From: Haematococcus lacustris
Lineage: Eukaryota > Chlorophyta > Chlorophyceae > Chlamydomonadales > Haematococcaceae
Direction: 5' to 3'
DNA: 64,000 nucleotides
Assembly (NCBI GenBank): GCA_030144725.1
Contig: JASKMD010000004.1
Span: forward strand, 3,826,060-3,890,059
Shown here: in pieces, positions 54,287 through 64,000 of the stretch
How the letters are laid out: every line of letters starts with the position of its first letter
Position numbering within the stretch: position 1 is the first letter of the stretch
Position numbers and translations under genes: made by a program
The notes under the pieces: generated by a model
Told to the model about the DNA's origin: nothing
Databases searched by the model: none
What the model saw: the letters and a program-made list of their open reading frames with translations, nothing else

Positions 54287-55196
54287 TTATGCCACTGAGC
54301 GCTTGCTCAGCTCGCAGTAGTCAGTGGCAGCGCGTGGGCGCTGCACAAGGAAGGACATGATCTGCACCTGGCGGACGTTGTCGAAGGCGACCTGCAACAA
54401 CATCACGAGACATGTTCAGAATAGCAAATTTGACACAAGCTTCTAAGGTGTAATTACGCTGTAAACATACGCTGCGAAACAGCGGACGCTGCTATATACA
54501 ATGCTGCTGCGAACACTGTTCCTACACACCATGCGAATGTAGGCCTGGGGGAAGGCCTTGGAGGCGCGGCTGATCTCAGTCAGCACGGCGGAGGGGTCGG
54601 TGCACCCGAACATGGGCAGCTTCCACAGTGTCCAGTACCTGTTGTCGTAGTAGCACTGCGATCAGGCAAAAGTCAAACACGATAAAAGTCAGTCCGGAAA
54701 GCAATCGACTGGGAAACATGAGCAGCAGGCAACGGGCGAGAAAGGCATAGGGTACGCGTGCCTCCTCAGACACTCACAGCGGACACGGAGCCAAAGCGCA
54801 CTGTGCTGGCGTTGCTGACATAGGCCTGGCTGGCGTCAGCGAACTCCAGGCATGGAATCCAACCGTTGCCAACGACATAGTCGACCTGGCGAGCAATTTG
54901 GTCGGATGTCAAGGGAGGCAGGTAAGAGAAGGTCTCATATTGCCTGCGAGGAAGAGAGAGTGAATGCCGTGTTGCGACGGGTTGCAGGCTGGGTCGGCTG
55001 GGTTTCAGGAAGTGGATAAGGGTCCGCACTTGTTGTTGATGGGCTGCCAGACCATCATCTGGTTGGCGCCAGCGGTGGAGACCGCGGGAGCAGCCTTCAC
55101 GCTGGGCTTCAGGGCAGCGCGCACCTGCACGCAGCTGCGTGCAGGGCGGCCGCAGGAGACGGCAGAGCTGGTTGAGCGGGCTGCGATGGTGGCCAT
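54287..55196 (-). CDS. RBCS: Ribulose bisphosphate carboxylase small chain, chloroplast precursor
   Basis: Four exons, 55196-55030, 54943-54778, 54655-54530, 54391-54287, all GT-AG with matching phases, total 564 nt (187 aa plus stop). The Met at 55196 is chosen because [14 protein letters not shown] begins a typical green-algal transit peptide; an upstream in-frame Met at 55214 is less likely. The mature protein starts at about [10 protein letters not shown]. The family signatures [41 protein letters not shown] and [19 protein letters not shown] are all present. The protein assembles with eight large chains in the pyrenoid/stroma for CO2 fixation. No damage is seen, although the gene lies between a LINE and a Fanzor element. 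Confidence 0.98.
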
Positions 55197-55354
55197 TGCT
55201 GCTGCTTGTCTCACTGTCTGAACCCAGTGGCCCTTGTTGGCGACCCAATAGAGATTGTCATGGTGATTACACTTTTAGAGTTATGGACTTTCATGCTTTA
55301 TCCCAGCTTTCGAGATAAGGTTCACAGCGGCCCGCAGCCTGCTACTATCAAAAC

Positions 55355-55362
55355 CTTTTATA
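55355..55362 (-). promoter_or_regulatory. TATA box of RBCS
   Basis: TATAAAAG on the minus strand, about 160 bp upstream of the RBCS start codon. Confidence 0.65.
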
Positions 55363-55772
55363 CTCCTAGATTACGACAATGTTAAAGCCTTGTCTGCAAG
55401 AAACAAATCCGGCAAGTGCTCCATCACTTATTGAAGCTTGTGGTTGCATTCCTTAGTTTCGGTCGTCGCGTGTATGTATGTATGGTGAATAAGATCCTTT
55501 GTATTCATGACATCGTCCTCGAGTGTTTTACCAATGGTCACCTTTATGCTCAAGAGATAAAATCTTTCTCGTTTCTGCAACCAAGTTTTAATCCCTACAG
55601 CCCTCATGCAACACCAAAATAAAGCATGAGTTGTAATCAAACACAGGCTGCGAGATCGCTGTTGTAAAGGCTACTGACAGTGTGCCTAATGCCCACTTCA
55701 GCTCAGCCTTCTGGTGTGTGTGCCTCCAGGCTACTACTAGCAAGAGCTCTACCCTACTCTATAGCTCTTACT
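55363..55772. other. RBCS upstream region
   Basis: AT-richer than its surroundings and gene-free; presumably holds RBCS promoter elements. Short ORFs on both strands look random. Confidence 0.45.
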
Positions 55773-55836
55773 CACACACATCCCCTTTGTGAGGGGTTTG
55801 GTATCTTGTTTTTTTTAATTGTCTTGCTGTAGCTGG
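55748..55836 (-). ncRNA. Conserved 3' flank of Fanzor subfamily II (candidate guide-RNA region)
   Basis: The motif CACAAAGGGGATGTGTGTG (complement of 55773-55791) starts 46 nt after the Fanzor stop. It reappears (18 of 19 bases) 43 nt after the stop of the terminal-exon copy at 26029-26243. Similarity continues about 45 nt (GT.AGAG..AT, GGCTCT-like). Conservation beyond the stop marks the element end and the expected position of an omega RNA; transcription is not shown. Confidence 0.4.
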
Positions 55837-58758
55837 CTATCGCCGCCACTTGCGCCGCCACTTACGCAACAGGGCCTTGTCACGCAAGTACACCCACTCC
55901 TGGCCTGGCCGGCCTGGCTTTGGCATGGCTGGGCGGCCATCCCAGTAGCACAGCTCGGTGGGGCGTGGGCCTGGGCCGACTGCACAGCGGCGGATGTTCA
56001 GCGCGGCTGACACGTCCCGGTCATAGAACCTACACATGGGTGTGGGAAATGCATTGAGTCAAGTCATGTGCCATGTCATGTGTCACCTCATGTGGGATAT
56101 GTTGCAGCATTGTCTGGTCATTGCTTACCTGATGTTGTAGCTTGTTGAGCTCATCAAGCCCCTGACTTGGGAACGCTTCGCCTCGCTGTACACTGGCCGC
56201 AGCCACCTGCATGGACACATGGGGCAATGCACATTTGTAAGATTTTTCCTTACCTTCCCAATCTTGACCCTACCAAGCCGCCTTCACTCCACCACCTCCA
56301 AGCACTACCCTGGCCCTCCCCCACTGACCCTCTCACCTGAAGGACTCAGGCGGCTGCCCAGGCAAGGCCTCACTGGGGTGGCTGTAGGCTGAGCTGACCC
56401 GGCTTGTGCGGAACTCATCCACCAGCACCACACGCCCTGCCCCGAATTGCTTCACTGCCTCTTTCCGCATCTGGCTGACTGGGACACCCCTGCAGCCAAT
56501 GCTGCCGCTGCCGCTGAAGCTAGCTGCCCCATAGGCCAGGGCCAGGATGCGGTCCGGCCACCGCTTCTGTGCCTGCTTCTTGACCTGCATCCACACATGG
56601 TACAGCACACAGTGGCACACATGTGTAAGGTCGGGTATACCAGCAGCAACAGAGGCAGCAACAGGAGCAACAGCAGCTGGCCAGGTGAGCTGACTGTGGT
56701 TGGCTGCTGCCTTGCTCGTGGCTAGCTGCTACTGGGCCTTACCTTGGCCCAGAACGAAGCCACCACGCGCATCTTGCCACAGTATAGCCTGAACTTGGCG
56801 TTGGCCCAGCGCTTCTTTGAGACCTCGGCCCACATGGCGTCGTACGTCGCCAGGACTGTGTTGGCGAACCGCCGGTACGAGGCCAGCGAGCTGGGCTTGC
56901 TGCTGACCCGCGACAGGGCTGTGAGCTGCGGCTTCACCTTGGCCAGCCACGTCTTGGTCGCCTGGGCCTGCCGCGTAATGCCGCTGTCCCGGTAGTACTG
57001 ACCGGCTGTAAGCTTCCAGTGCCGCACGGACACCACTGTGCCAGCAGCGCTGCGCTCCTCGTGCGCTACAGTGGCTATATTGGTTTTGCCAGGGTCAACG
57101 CCAAGCCACTCCGCGTGAAGATGGGCCAGTGGGTTGACTGCGTCCAAGCCCCTGCCCATCCGCGGCAGCTCTGCGGGTGGAGCTGCAGGCTTGGGCCGCA
57201 GGAACATCACGCTGATGGCGACTCCATCGGTGTGCACGATTTGCGCGAAGTTGTGCTTGGGGCTAGCGAGCTTCTGGCGGCGAGGGTCAGGCAGCAATGC
57301 ATCCCATCGGTTGGCCACCTGTAGCCACCATATGCACATACCAAGGCACTTCATTAGCTTGTGTGGGCTCACAAGGCAGGCACAAGGCAGCTGACTGCAG
57401 GCTCACAAGGCATGTGACAGCACACATGGCAGCTGACGGAGCACCAGAGGACTGGCTAGCACCTGACTGCAAGGAGCACTCACGTGGCTGTCTTTGGGCC
57501 CTGCAATGAAGTTGCCCGGCACCGCTGGGTCAGGTAGGGCACCGTTCCTGAACTTCTTCAAGGAGGTGACCCCCTCCTCCGTCAGCACCCCCAGCATGCC
57601 GGCGTCATGCATCATGCCGTATAGGCCCTTGGTGTCTATGAAGACATGCCGAGCCTGGCACTTGCTGGTGGGGGTGAGGGCATAGGGTGTGGGGGGGCGG
57701 GGAGGCCTTGGCAGCAGCCCTGGGTTGGTGAGCTCAGCCTGCTGCCAAGGCACCATATCCAGCTGCCAGGCTGCCATGGCTGCCTCCATCTCTCTGGTAG
57801 TGTGCACCGCATGGCGCAGCAGCCGGCCCCGGTTGACTGGATCCTCCACCCAGTCGTCATCCACCCTCTCCCCCTCCTCAAGCCCCAGCAAGCCCCGTTG
57901 CAAAGCCACCTCAGCCTGCATGGCTGGAGTCGGCACCACCCCACCCTGCTCCAGCAGCCAGCTGACGTCCAGGCCGCACACCATGCGGCGCACATAGGTG
58001 CACTCCCGCTTTGACCAGGCTGGCAGGTGCCCACCACCCACCCCCCAGAATCCAAATCTGCGCCGGTGTTCCTCAGTGCCCACCAGGACCTTAGCCCCAG
58101 CCAGGGACACTGACTTCTTGAGCCTGCCAGCGAAGAGCAGCGTGAGCATGTTGCTGAAAGCTGTCTCCAGCTGCTTGCCGACGTGGTCCACCATGTTGCT
58201 GTCAGACAGGTGGCGGGGGATTGCTGCGAGGCGGGCGCGGAGGTCAGGGTGCGCGGCCAGCACAGCAGCCACTGCCGCGTTTGGCTGAGTGTTCGCGCCG
58301 TTTCCGGGCGGGCCGCGGCACAGCTGCAGGTACAGGTTCCTGCAGCTCAGGTCCGGGATGGCTGCCTGGGAGACAGGGATGTCTGTGTACACGGGCTGGT
58401 CGTGCAGGCCCAGCGGGTCGGCTACGCGAATGGCAAACAAGCCGCGCACGAGTAAGCCCAACAGCAGGCTGGCGAGCACCCCACGCTCGCTGATGGCCTC
58501 CACTCGTGGCTGCACAGCGTCGGCCAGGAAGGCATCCCAAAGCTCTTGCGGGAGGTGGTCGATGAGGTGGGCTATCTTACACTTCCTGCCGTGGTATGTG
58601 TTATCCCTATCGCGGGCAGCGCGTGCCTCTCCGGAAACCTTTCTATTTTGCTGCGCCTCGGTGAGGTCCGGTTGTAGTGCCTCGTCGCGGTCCTCAATGT
58701 CACTGTCCGGGTCCTCCGGCACTGGCCTAGGCACGGTTCGTCTTTTTTTCTTAGCCAT
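55837..58758 (-). CDS. Fanzor RNA-guided nuclease (TnpB-like), apparently intact, 5 exons
   Basis: Exons 58758-57484, 57318-56743, 56584-56337, 56206-56129, 56029-55837. All are GT-AG, phases agree, and the total is 2370 nt (789 aa plus stop). The start is the Met before AKKKRR, a likely nuclear signal; another in-frame Met lies 18 nt upstream. Residues 1-425 form an N-terminal region with HGRKCKIAHLIDHLP and VEAISERGVLASLLLG. The RuvC nuclease is split as expected: WLGVDPGKTNIATV (Asp about 500), VVLVDEFRTSRVSS (Glu about 674), FYDRDVSAALNIRR (Asp about 729/731). Where subfamily I has RGLMWCP, this copy has RGLMSSTSYN, losing a putative zinc-ligand Cys. Fanzors are eukaryotic TnpB relatives that cut DNA with a guide RNA encoded at the element's 3' end. 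No flanking transposase or TIR was found. Confidence 0.9.
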
Positions 58759-59277
58759 AGAAAACAACATCGTCAAGCCAACACAAATACTATGAATTAT
58801 CGGTTTTGTTTGTTTACATCAGCCATAACAGCCTACCGACGCCTCCTACCCCCGCGTTCTGCAGCTAGCACTCGATCGGAGCTGTGTACAAATTCATGAA
58901 CGTGCGTTTCGAGCCAAGTGTGCACTAGAGTTATTCCGTCAGGTTGAAGGGCTGCAACATACTGTCGATGTAACAGCGCCCTAACACACACGCACGGGAA
59001 CACACAGAGCTGGCGCGATACTCGACACCTGCTGGTCCTGAACCTGTTCCTGTTGCAGCATTCGTGGCTGGCCCTGCAGCTGCACTTTTGGGCACACCAC
59101 CTACGGGCATACCTTCTAGCATGTGCAACCATCAAACTGCGAGTGAATGGCTTCGCTGGTCGCTAGTCTGCACAAGCCAGGATCAGCATTGCTTGGCCTT
59201 GCCCGGGCCTTGCTGACCATGTGCCTACCACCACCACCTCCCAATCTCAACACCCTATCCCAGCCCCACGAATGCCC
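58759..59277. other. Upstream region of the Fanzor gene
   Basis: The first 60 bp are AT-richer and could hold the promoter. No gene is supported; the plus-strand frame starting at 59147 runs only into the CCCAG array. Confidence 0.4.
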
Positions 59278-59770
59278 AGCCCAGCCCAGCTCAGCCCAGC
59301 CCAGCCCAGCCCAGCCCAGCCCAGCCCAGCCCAGCCCAGCCCAGCCCAGCCCAGCCCAGCCCAGCCCAGCCCAGCCCAGCCCAGCCCAGCCCAGCCCAGC
59401 CCAGCCCAGCCCAGCCCAGCCCAGCCCAGCCCAGCCCAGCCCAGCCCAGCCCAGCCCAGCCCAGCCCAGCCCAGCCCAGCCCAGCCCAGCCCAGCCCAGC
59501 CCAGCCCAGCCCAGCCCAGCCCAGCCCAGCCCAGCCCAGCCCAGCCCAGCCCAGCCCAGCCCAGCCCAGCCCAGCCCAGCCCAGCCCAGCCCAGCCCAGC
59601 CCAGCCCAGCCCAGCCCAGCCCAGCCCAGCCCAGCCCAGCCCAGCCCAGCCCAGCCCAGCCCAGCCCAGCCCAGCCCAGCCCAGCCCAGCCCAGCCCAGC
59701 CCAGCCCAGCCCAGCCCAGCCCAGCCCAGCCCAGCCCAGCCCAGCCCAGCCCAGCCCAGCCCAGCCCAGC
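59278..59770. repeat. (CCCAG)n pentanucleotide array, about 98 copies
   Basis: Perfect except for one unit near 59291 (CTCAG). It encodes Ser-Pro-Ala-Gln or Gly-Leu-Gly-Trp-Ala repeats in every frame, which are artefacts. Same pentamer as 32438-32582. Confidence 0.98.
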
Positions 59771-60192
59771 GGGGGTGGATAGGCACATGGAGATGGTTGG
59801 ATGGCTAGCCAGCCTGTAGGGGATGCAGTGGCCTAGTGTCGGCAGCGGACATCGTATGACATTGCTGACACAGGGTGAATGATTGCAAAGTGGGGATAGC
59901 AGTGGGTGGAGGATGGGAGACACTTGCATGAGGCCTTGGTGCTGGAACGATTGCACTCAACAGTGGAGGTGTGCGGGGGCGGGGGGGTATAGCAGGGTCT
60001 AGGCGCCGATTCAAGCCTCCAAACCGCTTGTTAGGAAGGGTGTGCAAGCCTACAAACGGGCCGCGTGCAAAAGGGGAGGCTGAGAAACCAGCGGCAACCG
60101 CTCAATTTGACTGGCGTGAAAGCCTTTCACATTTGCACGAAACTATATGAAAATCTGCAAATCTGAAATCTGAAAAATCGCAAGCCTGTGCC
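59771..60192. other. No recognisable gene
   Basis: Unassigned sequence, ending in the target duplication CTGTGCC (60186-60192) of the next transposon. Confidence 0.45.
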
Positions 60193-60764
60193 TCGGGTGT
60201 TCCCAACTAACAGAAAATGTCAGGAAACTGACCCTTGGCAGTCGGACGGCTGTAACTGGGCAATAACACGATGGTTTGCACGGAGTGTGAGAAGTCACAG
60301 AGACAGTTTGCACGCCACTTTGCACGCCCGCGTGCAAAACATTGAATAACCAAAAAAAGGGCCCGGTTATTTTGGGCTCTCAGTGGAAGGGCGGGCAAGG
60401 CAGCGGCCGCAAGCGCAAGGTCAACGTAGAGACCGTAGGCACCACTCCAGACCAACCGATGCGAGCAGCGGATGCGAGCAGCGGATGTACATTATAGCGT
60501 CGCAATGCAGCGATGCGTTGCAGCGTTGCAATGGAGCTATCAGCAGAGCAGGTACAATCAACAGATCGTGCATCCAACCCAGCACAGGTGCCAGCCTTGC
60601 TGCATGTGCCCTGGCCTTGCACCAGCCATGCCCAGGTGCCAGCCCTGCTGCATGTGCCCTGCTGCACGACCACCATCACCACCAGCTGGGGCAACTGCCC
60701 TACCACCACCCACCAGCAGCTGTAGCCAAGACACCATCACCCCTCATGCTGCCACCACCAGCCC

Positions 60765-61400
60765 TGCCCCACCCTTCCCAGCCCTGCCCCACCCCTCCCA
60801 GCCCTGCCCTGCCCCTTCCCTCCCCTCCCAGCCCTGCCCCACCCCTCTCAGCCCTACCCCACCCCTCCCAGCCCTGCCCCACCCCTCCCAGCCTTGCCCT
60901 GCCCCACCCCTCCCAGCCTTGCCCTGCCCCACCCCCTCCCAGCCCTGCCCTGCCCCTCCCCTCCCAGCCCTGCCCCACCCCTCCCAGCCTTGCCCTGCCC
61001 CACCCCTCCCAGCCTTGCCCTGCCCCACCCCCTCCCAGCCCTGCCCTGCCCCACCCCATCCCAGCCCTGCCCTGCCCCTCCCCTCCCAGCCCTGCCCTGC
61101 CCCACCCCCTCCCAGCCTTGCCCTGCCCCACCCCTCCCAGCCTTGCCCTGCCCCACCCCCTCCCAGCCTTGCCCTGCCCCTCCCCTCCCAGCCCTGCCCT
61201 GCCCCACCCCCTCCCAGCCTTGCCCTGCCCCACCCCTCCCAGCCTTGCCCTGCCCCACCCCCTCCCAGCCCTGCTCTGCCCCTCCCCTCCCAGCCCTGCT
61301 CCACCCCTCCCAGCCTTGCCCTGCCCCACCCCCTACCAGCCCTGCCCCTCCCCTACCAGCCCTGCCCCTCCCCTCCCAGCCCTGCCCGACCCCCTTCCAA
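60765..61400. repeat. C-rich minisatellite CCCAGCCCTGCCCCACCCCT
   Basis: About 30 imperfect copies of a 20-22 bp unit. Pro-rich and Gly-rich ORFs over it are artefacts. Confidence 0.95.
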
Positions 61401-61419
61401 CCAGGCCCAGCCCTGCCAC

Positions 61420-61912
61420 CACCACCACCACCACCACCACCACCCTGCCACCACCACCACCACCAGCAGAAGGGGCAGCTGCCCTGCCACCACCTACCAG
61501 CAGCTGTAGCCATGCCACTATACCCCTCTTGCTTCCACCACCACTACCACCAGCAGAAGGGGCAGCTGCCCTGCCACCACCTACCAGCAGTTGTAGCCAT
61601 GGCACCATCACCCCTCTTGCTGCCACCACCACCACCACCAGCAGAAGGGGCAGCTGCCCTGCCACCACCTACCAGCAGCTGTAGCCATGCCACTATACCC
61701 CTCTTGCTTCCACCACCACCACCACCAGCAGAAAGGGCAGCTGCCCTGCCACCACCTACCAGCAGTTGTAGCCATGGCACCATCACCCCTCTTGCTGCCA
61801 CCACCATCACCACTAGCAGTAGGGGCAGCTGCCCTGCCACCACCTACCAGCAGTTGTAGCCATGACACCCATCACCCCTCATGCTGCCACCACTACCACC
61901 ACCACCAGCAGG
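61420..61912. repeat. CCA repeats and a tandem repeat of about 90 bp
   Basis: Five units share CAGCTGCCCTGCCACCACC near 61477, 61565, 61655, 61738 and 61828, joined by (CCA)n tracts. A sixth, diverged unit lies at about 60680-60760. Confidence 0.92.
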
Positions 61913-63753
61913 TAAATAGCAAAGCACTTATTTCCCTTCCTAGCACTTGTTTTCAAGAGCAACATGTTGTCTGACAGCTGCGCATTGTGCTGCGTACAAT
62001 TATGTATATTTGCTCCTTACAGGCCCCTGTCGACTTGTCAACCCGTGTCCCCGAAAGTCTGTACCTGTGAATAGAGTACATTGGAATATGCCGGATGTAA
62101 CCGAGTTTCAGTGTGCCTGTGTGCCATCGCTACCATCGGCAGGGCATCCCATCGGAAACATCGCAACCAAGCCGAAGCGCCGGGATGCGGCTTACAATGT
62201 GAGGAGGCCTGCAGTGTCCATGTATCAAGGCCGCATTCACAGCCTTGCTGCAAGGTTGCTCTCACAGGTTACGAGTGACCAGGCCGCAAACTCGGCTCCG
62301 ATGTGAGCTGTGACGCCCATCCTACTCAGCGCAGCGCGCTGATGCCTGCCCTGCAAAGAACGGGCGTCACAGCGTCAGGCGCAAACTCCCTCACTCCCAT
62401 CACACTCGGCCGCAAACCATCAGTATAACTTTGCACTCACTGCGCCAAATATTATTCTAGATAGTTCACAATGTAGCTAACCCGGCCAGCTACCTTTCAC
62501 CCATCCTGAATAGTTTTACACTCAGTAAGCCGTGCACAGTGAAGCATCAAAGTTAGTGACTTAAATTTGAGCCGTTGAGGAGCATGCAGTCATCGCTACG
62601 ACCGCCCGCGTCGCTTAGGCTGCTCTACGTGTGCGTGCGCGTCGGCAGCAGCAATCGGATCGGAAAGCGGTTGCGGGAATGTGACACTGAGCCCACCTCC
62701 TCCCCATACCTGGAGGGCAATGCCGCAGCTCGACCATTTGGACTTGCAACATGCTACTCACTAGCTTGAGCTCATCTACGCCATTGTTACAAACGCTAAT
62801 ACTCAGCTAAGCCAAAAGCTCACTTTGGTCGGTGACCCCCAACTCCCTTAGCCGATTTCAGGGCCAGGGCCATGCAGTCAGTCACACAACACCACACCGT
62901 GACCGAATCTGGACTCGTCTCCTCCGAGAGTTATACTCCCCTGCATGCCATCCACCTGCGTGCAAAGTTTCATAGCTCAACTGCCACCCCACAGTGGTGT
63001 TCTGGGAGGGGTGGGCTGGGAGGGGTGGGCTAGCAGGGGGTGTGCTTGGGGAGGGGGCGAGGGGAAGGGCTGGGAGGTGGTGGTCAGGCTCAATGAGGTG
63101 GGCTCCTGCAATGATGGGCGGAGGGGGGGCGGGCATGGTGAGTAGTTGCATGCCTTGGCCTTGAACCTGCCTGGTGAACATGATGTAACTTTGAAAGGGT
63201 TAAACTGGTTGAGACCTGGGCTGTTTAATGTGCAATTTGTTTCAATAGATGGGCCAATGGGTCAAGAACAAGGTCTTTGTATCGATTTCCCTATAGGTGC
63301 AGCGGGTGCAACACAGTGGAGGACACAGTGGAGGAGGGGGGGGTGTAAGCCGGTGATACCTTAGCGTGCGCCGACCGAAATGATGTATTCGGCGGAAGCG
63401 AATACAACCAGATGTTTTAGATGCCCCGTCTAGGCGCCCTGCACGCCCGGCAGGCATCGCGTTGGGTGTCGGCCGGACATTCCATTTGTGCACAACCAGC
63501 TCACTACGCTAGATAGATGGGGTCACAGCGATGCGGCTCACCGTGCCAAGGAGACCCGTCTCGCCGCTGTGATTTGTTCGCGGGCACATGTGGCAGTACG
63601 CGGGCAAAGACTCCAATGGCTAGCGCTGATGGTCAGATTACGCGGACTAAACCGCCAATGCCAATGTGATAAACGCTATCGAAAACGGTTCAGTATGGAA
63701 AGAGTACTTGCATGAAGATTACCAACCCCATGTTGGGAACACCTGACTGTGCC

Positions 63754-64000
63754 TAGCAGTCCGCAGAAATGTGACAGCAGGTACGGCCCGGAGGGTTGTG
63801 ACAGCCTGCAGGGTTTAGGCGCCAAGAGGAAGTTCAAGGATCGGCCAACATCTTGTGTCAAAAGATGTGCCACGCTTACCCAGCATCAACAGGCACTCCT
63901 AAAAGCAAGACATGTGAAATCAATGCTCATAAACATCAAATCACTTCACTCTGTGCAGCCAGAGGTTCTGTGCAACAATTGGGTAGCAAGTGGCTGTCTG
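63754..64000. other. No recognisable feature
   Basis: Flanking sequence to the right of the family A target duplication; nothing recognised. Confidence 0.4.

Larger units (their letters stand above)
60259..62423. mobile_element. Insert inside the swollen family A element
   Basis: Its ends lie between two TAACT copies (60253-60257 and 62419-62423). They are imperfectly inverted: GATGGTTTGCACGGAGTGTG at the left and, complemented, GATGGTTTGCGGCCGAGTGTG at the right. Between them are C-rich minisatellites and a tandem repeat of about 90 bp. Confidence 0.5.
60193..63746 (+). mobile_element. Family A TIR transposon, 3554 bp, swollen copy
   Basis: The termini TCGGGTGTTCCCAACT (60193-60208) and, at 63731-63746, the complement of TCAGGTGTTCCCAACA agree at 14 of 16 bases. 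The perfect 7-bp duplication CTGTGCC flanks it (60186-60192 and 63747-63753). The sequence 60193-60258 plus 62424-63746 corresponds to the compact copy 1998-3222 in reverse. About 2.17 kb between them is extra. No transposase is recognised. Confidence 0.88.

Noticed and set aside
59147..59956. Pro/Ser/Ala/Gln and Gly/Leu/Trp repeat proteins
   Set aside because: All frames of the CCCAG pentamer are open; there is no start context or unique domain.
60383..61859. Pro-rich 320-430 codon ORFs
   Set aside because: Encoded by the C-rich minisatellite inside a transposon insert; all frames are open.

Overview
The window looks like nuclear DNA of a chlorophycean (volvocalean) green alga. The evidence is an intron-rich Rubisco small-subunit gene very close to the Chlamydomonas type, TGTAA polyadenylation signals, high GC, and TOC1/PAT-like and Ty3 retroelements. 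I suspect a Haematococcus-like genome but cannot fix the species. No prokaryotic gene organisation is present.

Host genes are few and scattered. 3445-6912 (+) is a ten-exon isoprenylcysteine methylesterase (ICME) gene. 11839 to about 17909 (-) is an armadillo-repeat protein gene with a hydrophobic C-terminus and a huge low-complexity exon. 20549-21548 (-) is an FHA-RING (CHFR-like) ubiquitin ligase gene, in divergent arrangement with a two-exon gene at 21681-25334 (+) for a putative plastid membrane protein. 54287-55196 (-) is a complete four-exon RBCS gene with a TATA box.

Everything else is mobile DNA and its debris. Three features dominate. (1) Fanzor (eukaryotic TnpB-like, OMEGA-type) nuclease sequences: one apparently intact five-exon gene at 55837-58758 and at least six decayed copies or tails. 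Two subfamilies each carry their own conserved non-coding 3' flank, the position where a guide RNA would be expected. (2) DNA transposons with 16-bp inverted repeats starting TCAG and perfect 7-bp target duplications: five insertions from three families (1998-3222, 60193-63746, 7657-8949, 26479-35010, 35026-37591). Two of them are swollen by inserts full of satellite DNA, including a palindromic 18-bp satellite. (3) A nest of retroelements at about 37640-53748: a LINE is interrupted by a TOC1/DIRS-like element with split direct repeats (37760-43939) and by a young chromodomain Ty3 element (44550-51555). That Ty3 element is itself interrupted inside its integrase by a SINE-like insert (49783-50385).

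Layout: 1-3222 repeats, Fanzor tail and TIR element; 3445-6912 ICME; 7657-8949 TIR element; 9458-11121 Fanzor remnants; 11839-20159 ARM gene and low-complexity exons; 20195-26304 FHA-RING gene, membrane-protein gene with a Fanzor pseudogene in its intron, and a Fanzor tail; 26479-37591 two adjacent TIR elements; 37600-53748 nested retroelements; 54287-55196 RBCS; 55773-58758 intact Fanzor; 59280-63746 C-rich repeats and a swollen TIR element.
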